DNA of 7,357 nt. Source: CAYRKQ01 sp964621845 (lineage in GTDB: Bacteria; Patescibacteriota; Saccharimonadia; Saccharimonadales; UBA7683). Below the pieces are notes generated by a model. The model was given only the letters and a program-made list of their open reading frames with translations, was not told the origin of the DNA and did no database searches. The number at the start of each line of letters is the position of its first letter. Within the stretch, counting starts at the first letter, position 1. Below are positions 1 to 4,159 of the stretch, piece after piece. The position numbers were made by a program, and so were the translations under genes. The stretch covers positions 1 to 7,357 of the forward strand of contig CAZUOL010000053.1 of the NCBI GenBank assembly GCA_964621845.1, given 5' to 3'.

Positions 1-122
1 AATAGACAAAGCCTATTTGCACCAGCTTTTCATACATGAGAGTGAGGCTAGACTCAATTTGGTTCCACGATGAGTCGACGTGGTGCACCAGCGATAAATG
101 TGCTAGAATATCCTAGCGTTTC
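1..122. other. Left-edge region without a supported gene
   Basis: No coding or RNA gene can be defended here. It holds inverted repeats: GACTCA (51-56) with TGAGTC (71-76), CCACG (65-69) with CGTGG (79-83), and the perfect palindrome TGGTGCACCA at 81-90. The octamer GCACCAGC occurs twice (19-26 and 85-92). Two short reading frames touch the edge: plus-strand codons from position 2 to a TGA at 71-73, and minus-strand codons from about 112 to the edge with an ATG at 37-35. Either could be the tip of a neighbouring gene, but they contradict each other and are too short to judge. Confidence 0.4.
101..109 (+). promoter_or_regulatory. Extended -10 promoter of the repeat/tRNA-Val unit
   Basis: TGCTAGAAT is an extended -10 element (TGn plus TAGAAT). 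It predicts a start near 116, about 7 nt before the first tRNA-Val-like 5' sequence at 123. No convincing -35 is seen. It is probably the original tRNA-Val promoter, because the sequence just upstream of the real tRNA (to 310) is repeat sequence. If so, both 94-bp repeats are transcribed ahead of the tRNA. Confidence 0.5.
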
Positions 123-216
123 GGGTGATTAGCTCAGTTGGCCCAGGAGAAAAAGTCCATCTCGTATCGAGATGCTCCAAAAACAACTTTGCAGCACATA
201 CTTAAATTTATACTAT
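123..216 (+). repeat. 94-bp tandem repeat, unit 1 (tRNA-Val 5' part plus hairpin)
   Basis: The unit begins with 20 nt (123-142) identical to positions 1-20 of the tRNA-Val gene at 311, covering the acceptor 5' strand and most of the D-arm. It then departs from tRNA sequence. A 7-bp hairpin follows: CATCTCG (158-164), loop TAT, CGAGATG (168-174). GGAG (146-149) could pair with CTCC (175-178) around it. CATCTCGT is shared with the tRNA at 336-343, and CGAGATGCTC (168-177) is the exact reverse complement of tRNA positions 333-342. The unit has no T-arm and no 3' acceptor strand, so it cannot be a working tRNA. It ends with an A/T-rich stretch, TATACTAT. It matches unit 2 at 93 of 94 positions. 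Confidence 0.9.
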
Positions 217-310
217 GGGTGATTAGCTCAGTTGGCCCAGGAGAAAAAATCCATCTCGTATCGAGATGCTCCAAAAACAACTTTGCAGCACATACTTAAA
301 TTTATACTAT
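217..310 (+). repeat. 94-bp tandem repeat, unit 2 (tRNA-Val 5' part plus hairpin)
   Basis: This is the second copy of the unit starting at 123, in the same direction, at exactly 94 bp spacing from copy 1 and from the real tRNA-Val. The only difference is A at 249 against G at 155. The hairpin is at 252-258/262-268, and the 10-nt tRNA antisense segment at 262-271. Its last bases (TATACTAT, 303-310) directly abut the first G of the tRNA. They are too close to act as a -10 box for the mature 5' end, so the tRNA most likely depends on transcription entering from upstream and on RNase P cleavage. Confidence 0.9.
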
Positions 311-387
311 GGGTGATTAGCTCAGTTGGCTAGAGCATCTCGTTTACACCGAGAGGGTCGGGGGTTCGAGTCCCTCATCACCCACCA
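311..387 (+). tRNA. tRNA-Val (anticodon UAC)
   Basis: This is a complete cloverleaf. Acceptor GGGTGAT (311-317) pairs with ATCACCC (377-383), the discriminator is A384, and CCA is encoded at 385-387. The D-arm is GCTC/GAGC with G18G19 present. The anticodon stem is TCTCG/CGAGA (338-342/350-354) with loop TTTACAC, giving TAC at 345-347, which reads GUA valine codons. The T-arm has the standard TTCGAGT loop (365-371). The first 20 nt also occur at 123 and 217 as part of the tandem repeats, so a long transcript would hold three competing 5' acceptor strands for one 3' strand. Confidence 0.97.
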
Positions 388-394
388 ATTTTTT

Positions 395-417
395 ATCCTG
401 CAAATGCAGGATTTTTT
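395..417 (+). terminator. Rho-independent terminator after tRNA-Val
   Basis: The stem ATCCTGC (395-401) pairs with GCAGGAT (406-412) around the short loop AAAT. A run of T follows, to 417. It lies 8 nt after the CCA end of tRNA-Val. The T-run abuts the stop codon of the convergent minus-strand gene at 419. Confidence 0.85.
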
Positions 418-418
418 A

Positions 419-754
419 CTACCACCAGTTTGCACCGTATATGATTGCCCCTATAATCACGGCGGCTTGGACAACAAAGAATAGGCCTTGGTAGGTTAGG
501 ATCAGCCAATCTTTGTGAACGAGTGCGTACCATATCCATACAGCTGTCAGGATCTGAAATCCTATCCATGAACCTAATGAGATTCCAGCGGCAGTTTTTT
601 CTTTAAATATCACAGTTGCCTGCGGGATGGTGATTATCGGTTCAACGATCGCTGCTACGTAAGTTAACCTATCAACTAATATAGGCTTCTTCTGTTTTTT
701 AACAACAAGGGTTCGATGTCGTCTTATTTGCTTTTGCTTGTGTGGATGACTCAT
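419..754 (-). CDS. SemiSWEET/PQ-loop-like small membrane protein
   Basis: This is a 111-aa protein with a lysine/arginine-rich N-terminal tail of about 25 residues followed by three predicted membrane helices. The first helix carries the proline-glutamine signature (ITIPQA), followed by a GISLGSW turn and a WIWYAL segment. These match the triple-helix bundle of bacterial SemiSWEET sugar uniporters and PQ-loop proteins, which work as dimers in the inner membrane. The family is usually about 85-95 aa, so the basic tail is an extension. The same GxSL...W..Y pattern occurs in the second SemiSWEET-like protein at 6108. I chose the ATG at 754; the longer frame would need a TTG start at 823, inside the tRNA-Gly promoter. 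No Shine-Dalgarno sequence precedes 754. Family membership is from motifs; the substrate cannot be told. Confidence 0.8.
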   Translation of the reverse strand: MSHPHKQKQIRRHRTLVVKKQKKPILVDRLTYVAAIVEPIITIPQATVIFKEKTAAGISLGSWIGFQILTAVWIWYALVHKDWLILTYQGLFFVVQAAVIIGAIIYGANWW

Positions 755-773
755 ATTGTTTACGCTTTTTAAT

Positions 774-779
774 ACTATA
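774..779 (-). promoter_or_regulatory. Possible -10 box of the minus-strand SemiSWEET gene
   Basis: TATAGT read on the minus strand (779 to 774) sits 19 nt before the ATG at 754, which would give a leader of about 12 nt without a Shine-Dalgarno sequence. No clear -35 is visible. It lies back to back with the tRNA-Gly promoter. Confidence 0.35.
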
Positions 780-788
780 ACATATCTG

Positions 789-817
789 TTGAAAGTGCCG
801 TGAACTTCGAGTATAAT
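789..817 (+). promoter_or_regulatory. Sigma-70-type promoter of tRNA-Gly
   Basis: TTGAAA (789-794) and a perfect TATAAT (812-817) are separated by the ideal 17 bp. This predicts a start near 824, seven bases before the mature tRNA-Gly 5' end. It is the clearest promoter in the window. Confidence 0.88.
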
Positions 818-830
818 AACCAACTGTTAT

Positions 831-907
831 GCGGGTGTAGCTCAGTTGTTTAGAGCGCGTCCTTGCCAAGGACGAGGCCGCGGGTTAGAGTCCCGCCACC
901 CGCACCA
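831..907 (+). tRNA. tRNA-Gly (anticodon GCC) with U19/A56 core
   Basis: Acceptor GCGGGTG (831-837) pairs with CACCCGC (897-903), the discriminator is A904, and CCA is encoded at 905-907. The anticodon stem CGTCC/GGACG encloses loop TTGCCAA, giving GCC at 865-867. All four arms are intact. The D-loop reads AGTTGTTTA, so position 19 is T (849) instead of G. The T-loop reads TTAGAGT, so position 56 is A (887) instead of C. Together these replace the near-universal G19-C56 tertiary pair with a possible U19-A56 pair. The other three tRNAs in the window keep G19 and C56. Confidence 0.95.
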
Positions 908-928
908 ACAAAGCCATTTTCAAACATT

Positions 929-950
929 AGAGACTAAACGGTCTCTTTTT
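929..950 (+). terminator. Rho-independent terminator after tRNA-Gly
   Basis: AGAGAC (929-934) pairs with GTCTCT (941-946) around a 6-nt loop, followed by T to 950. The final T also begins the extended -10 of the next gene, so terminator and promoter are directly fused. Confidence 0.8.
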
Positions 951-958
951 GGTATACT
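950..958 (+). promoter_or_regulatory. Extended -10 promoter giving a leaderless start
   Basis: TGGTATACT (950-958) is an extended -10. Six bases separate it from the ATG at 965, so the expected transcription start coincides with the start codon. No -35 is evident, as expected for an extended -10. Confidence 0.6.
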
Positions 959-964
959 CATTTT

Positions 965-1141
965 ATGAGTGAGATTGGAGATTATAGTCGTCCAGGTCAT
1001 GGTATCCCGCTCGAATGGGAAAGAACACCAGCAGGTGAACAAACTGGTGAGCCGTTTATTGATGGTTTGGTAGCGTGGACAAGAGAACGGATTTCCGAGA
1101 TTGATAGCCCAGTTACAGAAGCAGACCCTGCTTCAAATTAA
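965..1141 (+). CDS. 58-aa hypothetical protein, leaderless-type start
   Basis: This short frame starts at ATG 965 and stops with TAA at 1139-1141. The product is acidic and soluble, with no membrane segment, signal peptide or cysteines. It begins MSEIGDYSRPGHGIPLEWER, has a central stretch FIDGLVAWTRERISEI (about residues 31-46) that could form an amphipathic helix, and a polar C-terminal tail. I do not recognise a family. Support for it being a gene comes from the TGGTATACT box placed exactly for a leaderless transcript and the tRNA-Gly terminator just upstream, which marks a new transcription unit. There is no Shine-Dalgarno sequence. It is short enough that chance cannot be excluded. Confidence 0.6.
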   Translation: MSEIGDYSRPGHGIPLEWERTPAGEQTGEPFIDGLVAWTRERISEIDSPVTEADPASN

Positions 1142-1213
1142 GTTTGGCGATAAATCAAAATAGTCGCCAGGTTACTGAGCTTAGGGTCTGTCGTAGCTTC
1201 AATTGTAAGTATT

Positions 1214-1251
1214 TGAAATGCGTTGGTTATCTTGCACCGAATGCAATTTCA
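1214..1251 (+). other. Long imperfect hairpin in an intergenic spacer
   Basis: TGAAAT-GCGTT-GGT (1214-1227) pairs with ACC-G-AATGC-A-ATTTCA (1236-1251). This gives 14 base pairs with two single-base bulges (1239, 1245), one G-U pair and an 8-nt loop. A T-run lies at 1265-1270, 13 nt beyond the stem, so it is not a classical terminator. The 216-bp spacer 1142-1357 has no other gene. A smaller hairpin, TGGCGA/TCGCCA, lies at about 1144-1169, just after the preceding stop codon. Confidence 0.5.
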
Positions 1252-1296
1252 GCGGCTTCGAGCGTTTTTTAATCGAGTGAGCATCAGAATGTTTAC

Positions 1297-1302
1297 TATA
1301 AT
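1297..1302 (+). promoter_or_regulatory. -10 box for the 87-aa membrane protein gene
   Basis: TATAAT (1297-1302) is a perfect -10 with no good -35. It predicts a start near 1309 and a leader of about 49 nt that contains the Shine-Dalgarno sequence at 1344-1349. A second A/T-rich hexamer, TATATT at 1320-1325, is a weaker alternative. Confidence 0.45.
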
Positions 1303-1357
1303 CTACAGCCATCCTGTGATATATTAAACAAAAGTATAAACATAAGGAGAGTTAGAT

Positions 1358-1621
1358 ATGACAGAGAGACAACAAACTGGTTTATGGTTCATTATCACAG
1401 GTATTTTACTATTGTCACTTTCGGTCTTGGCTTCTTCGATTGCATCCTGGGCGATTAGCTCAGGCTTCATTCTTTCAAATGTGAGTAGTTTCTCCAACGA
1501 GCAATCTATTCTACTCGGTGCCTCTGCTGTAGTTGCTATACAACTCGTTTCTTTAACTGGTGTACCATTTTTAATCACCGGATTGGCTCAAATAGTATTC
1601 GGAGCTAAGGGTAAAAAATAA
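1358..1621 (+). CDS. 87-aa two-helix hypothetical membrane protein
   Basis: The start is well supported: AAGGAG (1344-1349) sits 8 nt before the ATG. The protein has a short polar N-terminus (MTERQQTG), a long hydrophobic segment at about residues 9-38, a polar hinge (SNVSSFSNEQS, about 40-50), a second hydrophobic segment at about 51-79, and a basic tail (GAKGKK). This predicts a hairpin of two membrane helices, with the basic tail suggesting that both ends face the cytoplasm. Glycines and serines are frequent in the helices. I recognise no family or catalytic motif. It is followed by a weak terminator and a separate promoter for the next gene, so it appears to be monocistronic. Confidence 0.75.
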   Translation: MTERQQTGLWFIITGILLLSLSVLASSIASWAISSGFILSNVSSFSNEQSILLGASAVVAIQLVSLTGVPFLITGLAQIVFGAKGKK

Positions 1622-1652
1622 TCAATAAATAAATAGGCTGCTGCTTATCTGC

Positions 1653-1678
1653 CAGGCCTCCCTGTTTGGCCTGTTATA
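1653..1678 (+). terminator. Weak terminator-like hairpin
   Basis: CAGGCC (1653-1658) pairs with GGCCTG (1668-1673) around a 9-nt loop and is followed by an interrupted T tract (TTATATT). It is a plausible end for the 87-aa gene, but weaker than the other terminators here. Confidence 0.45.
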
Positions 1679-1736
1679 TTATCAATATAAAACCATGCTT
1701 GGGTTGCCTCTCAATAGGTGTAGCTGTATATAGAAG

Positions 1737-1765
1737 TTAGCGGTATTTCAGATATGAGTTATAAT
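1737..1765 (+). promoter_or_regulatory. Promoter of the DUF5679-like gene
   Basis: A perfect TATAAT (1760-1765) lies 17 bp after the weak -35-like TTAGCG (1737-1742). The predicted start near 1772 gives a leader of about 37 nt with a strong AGGAGG at 1795-1800. Confidence 0.55.
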
Positions 1766-1808
1766 ATGGCGTGGTACTCACAAAATAACTAATTAGGAGG
1801 AAGTAACC

Positions 1809-2000
1809 ATGGTCACAGGATATTGTGTTAAGTGTAAAGAAAAAGGCGTAGAACTTTCTAACGCTGAGATAGTGCAAACTGCAAAAGGTGGCTACATGGC
1901 CAAGGGTAAGCACGAAAAGTGCGGAACAACTGTTTGCGCCATGATGTCGAAAGAAAATGCGGAAAAAGCAGTGGCTGACGGCGCTACAAAATCTTACTAA
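1809..2000 (+). CDS. DUF5679-like small zinc-binding protein
   Basis: This 63-aa protein opens with YCVKCK, a CxxC knuckle at Cys6 and Cys9. A second knuckle follows at GKHEKCGTTVC, with His35, Cys38 and Cys43. The spacing and the NAEIVQTAKGGYMAKGKHEKCGT-type central segment resemble the DUF5679 family of short zinc-ribbon proteins common in Saccharibacteria and other CPR bacteria. The usual second CxxC appears as HxxC with an extra cysteine nearby, so the exact zinc ligands are uncertain. The start is fixed by AGGAGG, 8 nt before the ATG. The C-terminal 20 residues are polar and alanine-rich. Its role is unknown; a nucleic-acid or ribosome-associated role is only a guess from the fold type. 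It converges on glmS, sharing a bidirectional terminator. Confidence 0.85.
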   Translation: MVTGYCVKCKEKGVELSNAEIVQTAKGGYMAKGKHEKCGTTVCAMMSKENAEKAVADGATKSY

Positions 2001-2035
2001 AGTTTTTTGTAAATAGCTCGAACAGAGGATAATGT

Positions 2036-2066
2036 ACAAAAACGCTGGGTTAACCAGCGTTTTTGT
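2036..2066. terminator. Bidirectional terminator between convergent genes
   Basis: A 13-bp perfect stem, ACAAAAACGCTGG (2036-2048) with CCAGCGTTTTTGT (2054-2066), closes the 5-nt loop GTTAA. The A and T tracts flanking the GC core let it work in both directions. It ends the DUF5679-like transcript on the plus strand and the glmS operon on the minus strand. Confidence 0.92.
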
Positions 2067-2082
2067 TTCCCCAAGGTATGTA

Positions 2083-3885
2083 CTATTCTACGGTAACCGA
2101 CTTAGCCAGGTTTCGCGGCTTATCGATATTTACGCCCTTTATAGTTGCGATCTCTAGTGCTAACAATTGTAGACATACGTTATATATAAGGCCATCAGCG
2201 TAGGTACCAACATGGGCGACCTGCAGATGAAAATCACTTCCTTTTGGTTTAGGGCGTGTTGAAATGGTGAGTATGTTTCCGCCGCGCGCTTTAATTTCTT
2301 CTAGTGCGGATATGCCTTTTTCGTACAACACACTATCTTCTGGTAGCAGTAGTACCGAAAGGTGCTTTTCATCAATCAACGAAATAGGTCCGTGTTTCAT
2401 TTCGCCGCTGGGGAAGGCCTGGGCGTGGATGTAGCTCACCTCGGTGAGCTTCAGCGCCCCCTCCAGAGCGACGGGGTAGAGATCGTTTCGACCGAGGTAG
2501 AACCACGTGTTGAAGCCAGTCAGTTTTGGGGCAATTTTTTGAACCTGTTCACGGAGTGCAAAAGTAGCTCTGAATTCGCCTGGTAGCTCACTGAGTTCTC
2601 GGGCCACCTCTTTGGTAATAGTGCTATTACCTCCTTTTTGATACACCAGCTGCGCACCAAACATAAGTAGGGCTACCACCATTGAGCTATAGGCTTTGCT
2701 GCTTGCCACAGATACTTCTTGGCCTGCATGAAGATAGATTCCCCCATGATCAACCTGGCGAGCAACACTTGAGCCAACTGTGTTCACAATGCCCATTGTT
2801 TTAATATGGCGACGTTTCGCCTCTTGTAATGAAGCGAGTACGTCAGCCGTTTCTCCTGACTGGCTCATAAAGATCGCGAGCGTGTGCTTGGTATCGTAAG
2901 CACCAAAACGGTAACGGAATTCACTGGCGTGCTCAACACTTACCGGAATCTGTAACATTTCTTCGAGCTTGTATTTCGCGTAAAGGCCAGAGTAGTAAGA
3001 AGTGCCACAGCCAATAATAAGGAGCTGTGTAATAGAGTTTACCTCGTCATCAGTGAGGTTCGGGCCACCCAGCTTTATGGTGCCATCGCCATTCACGCGA
3101 CCACGCATGACATTCTGGAGCGCTTCGGGCTGCTCAAAGATTTCTTTTTCAAGGAAGCTCGTATAACTACCGAGCTCCGAACGAGCCTCAAGCTCATTGA
3201 GCTCGGTGATATCAAGAGTCTGAGGTGTGAGCTTCACGTCGTAAATATCAACGTTGTGAGCGGAAACTTTTGCAATTTGATCGTCCTGAAGGTAGATAAC
3301 CTTATCGGTATGTTCCGCAATCGCTGACGGATCGCTTGCGATAATATTCTGGTTATGCCCTATGCCAATCACCAGTGGGCTGCCACGACGGGCAACATAC
3401 AGCGCATCTGGTTCGCTTGGGCACATCACGACCAACCCAAAGGTGCCCTTTACCTCACCAAGTGCCGATTGAATGGCACTGAGCATTTCACCTTTATAAT
3501 GATGATCAATCAGCGCTGCAAGCACCTCGCTGTCGGTTTCGCTCTGTAGTGCCTTGCTGTCAATAAGCTCCTTAAGCTCTTCATAATTTTCAACTATACC
3601 GTTATGCACGATAGTTATATTGCCAACCGTATGAGGGTGGGCGTTTTTAACCGAAGGCTTGCCATGGGTTGCCCAGCGGGTGTGACCAATGCCAATAGGC
3701 GCACTGGTGGGCAATTTTTCTATCGAAAGCTGTGAAGTATCGCCGACCGCTTTTGCGGCGTAGACTCGATCATCCAAAACGGCAATACCTACTGAGTCAT
3801 AACCGCGATATTCAAGCCGTTTCAGCCCTGCGTAGACCACATCTTTTGCCGAGCGGTTGCCAACATAGCCCATAATCCCACACAT
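2083..3885 (-). CDS. glmS: Glutamine-fructose-6-phosphate aminotransferase (isomerizing)
   Basis: GlmS converts fructose-6-phosphate and glutamine to glucosamine-6-phosphate in the cytoplasm, the first step toward UDP-GlcNAc for the cell envelope. At 600 aa it is full length (E. coli about 609). The N-terminal glutaminase domain has the nucleophile Cys2 in MCGIMGY, then RLEYRGYDS (23-31), HTRWATHG (68-75), HNGIVENY (94-101) and SETDSE (115-120). Two SIS sugar-isomerase domains follow, with GCGTSYYSG (292-300), SQSGETAD (341-348), SSKAYS (395-400), EGALKLTE (475-482) and EMKHGP (495-500). The C-terminus DKPRNLAKSVTVE contains the expected catalytic lysine (595). The ATG at 3885 follows directly after the stop of the AbrB-like gene. 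GGAGG inside that gene's end, 9 nt before the ATG, is the ribosome binding site. No glmS ribozyme fits upstream. Confidence 0.98.
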   Translation of the reverse strand: MCGIMGYVGNRSAKDVVYAGLKRLEYRGYDSVGIAVLDDRVYAAKAVGDTSQLSIEKLPTSAPIGIGHTRWATHGKPSVKNAHPHTVGNITIVHNGIVENYEELKELIDSKALQSETDSEVLAALIDHHYKGEMLSAIQSALGEVKGTFGLVVMCPSEPDALYVARRGSPLVIGIGHNQNIIASDPSAIAEHTDKVIYLQDDQIAKVSAHNVDIYDVKLTPQTLDITELNELEARSELGSYTSFLEKEIFEQPEALQNVMRGRVNGDGTIKLGGPNLTDDEVNSITQLLIIGCGTSYYSGLYAKYKLEEMLQIPVSVEHASEFRYRFGAYDTKHTLAIFMSQSGETADVLASLQEAKRRHIKTMGIVNTVGSSVARQVDHGGIYLHAGQEVSVASSKAYSSMVVALLMFGAQLVYQKGGNSTITKEVARELSELPGEFRATFALREQVQKIAPKLTGFNTWFYLGRNDLYPVALEGALKLTEVSYIHAQAFPSGEMKHGPISLIDEKHLSVLLLPEDSVLYEKGISALEEIKARGGNILTISTRPKPKGSDFHLQVAHVGTYADGLIYNVCLQLLALEIATIKGVNIDKPRNLAKSVTVE

Positions 3886-4062
3886 TTACACATCCCTCCG
3901 TTCAATAATTAATTGCTTGCCCTGCCGACGCACTTCGAGCGTATCGCCTTTTTGCCAACCCAGTATGCGAATCGCTTCAACGGGCAGGCTGACAGCGTAG
4001 CTTTTGCCACCCACAAGGTTCAGCTTTCTTATGCCAGTCTGATCGTTTTCGAGTCGGGCCAT
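3886..4062 (-). CDS. AbrB/SpoVT (MazE-type) DNA-binding protein
   Basis: This is a 58-aa protein from the ATG at 4062. It matches the SpoVT-AbrB swapped-hairpin fold: RKLNLVGGKSYAVSLPVEAI, then LGWQKGDTLEV and a final strand LIIERRD. Such proteins bind palindromic DNA as dimers and act as transition-state regulators or antitoxins. No toxin gene is adjacent, and the frame ends one base before the glmS ATG, so it is the first gene of a two-gene operon with glmS. I prefer ATG 4062 over GTG 4089 because TTGCAA-17 bp-TATGCT ends exactly 6 nt before 4062, giving a leaderless transcript; the GTG would lie upstream of the -10. Control of its own operon, or of the divergent gene, through the nearby palindromes is inference. 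Confidence 0.85.
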   Translation of the reverse strand: MARLENDQTGIRKLNLVGGKSYAVSLPVEAIRILGWQKGDTLEVRRQGKQLIIERRDV

Positions 4063-4068
4063 ACCAGA

Positions 4069-4097
4069 AGCATAAGGCACTTCACACACGATTGCAA
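4069..4097 (-). promoter_or_regulatory. Leaderless promoter of the abrB-like/glmS operon
   Basis: On the minus strand, TTGCAA (4097 to 4092) and TATGCT (4074 to 4069) are separated by 17 bp. Six bases follow before the ATG at 4062, so the expected transcription start is at the start codon itself. Confidence 0.72.
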
Positions 4098-4120
4098 TTA
4101 ATTACGTAATTAACACGTAA
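4098..4120. promoter_or_regulatory. Palindromic operator candidate between divergent genes
   Basis: TTAATTACGTAATTAA (4098-4113) is a perfect 16-bp palindrome abutting the -35 of the leftward operon. The hexamer ACGTAA recurs at 4104-4109 and 4115-4120, 11 bp apart, or one helical turn. TTACGT (4102-4107) and ACGTAA (4115-4120) also form an inverted pair. A dimeric regulator such as the adjacent AbrB-like protein could bind here; that link is inference. Confidence 0.55.
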
Positions 4121-4128
4121 ATAATTCA

Positions 4129-4147
4129 TATCAAATTTTGATATACT
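4129..4147 (+). promoter_or_regulatory. Promoter of the CNNM gene with overlapping inverted repeat
   Basis: TGATATACT (4139-4147) is an extended -10 ending 12 nt before the ATG at 4160. The expected leader is about 5 nt, with no Shine-Dalgarno sequence. The inverted repeat TATCAAA-T-TTTGATA (4129-4143) covers the start of the -10 and looks like a repressor site. No clear -35 is seen. Confidence 0.6.
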
Positions 4148-4159
4148 AACTAGCACTAC

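Noticed and set aside
1..112. Partial CDS at the left edge, either plus strand (positions 2-73) or minus strand (about 112 to 1)
   Set aside because: Each is under 40 codons, the two conflict, and neither has a recognisable motif, ribosome site or family. Sequence to the left of the window would decide.
142..174. Minus-strand terminator formed by the repeat hairpin and its T-run
   Set aside because: On the minus strand the 7-bp stem is followed by GACTTTTT, which is terminator-like. With no gene reading leftward through the tRNA-Val region there is nothing for it to terminate, so I did not annotate it.
303..310. TATACTAT as the promoter of tRNA-Val
   Set aside because: It directly abuts the mature tRNA 5' end; transcription from it would start inside the tRNA. 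The box at 101-109 is correctly spaced for copy 1.
123..330. CRISPR array or remnant from evenly spaced identical 20-nt repeats
   Set aside because: The spacers are near-identical rather than unique, the repeat is the tRNA-Val 5' end, and no cas gene is present. It is a tandem duplication, not CRISPR.
755..823. Longer start (TTG at 823) for the minus-strand SemiSWEET gene
   Set aside because: It would add 23 residues unlike the family and run through the tRNA-Gly promoter; ATG 754 is a better start.
1324..3549. Other open frames opposite or within the 1358, 1809 and glmS genes
   Set aside because: They overlap well-supported genes, lack ribosome sites and show no family motifs; they are shadows of the real frames.
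4063..4089. GTG 4089 as start of the AbrB-like protein
   Set aside because: The -10 box TATGCT lies between the GTG and ATG 4062, so the GTG would not be in the transcript.
3886..4090. A glmS ribozyme in the glmS leader
   Set aside because: The leader of glmS is fully occupied by the AbrB-like coding sequence, which ends one base before the ATG; there is no room for the ribozyme.
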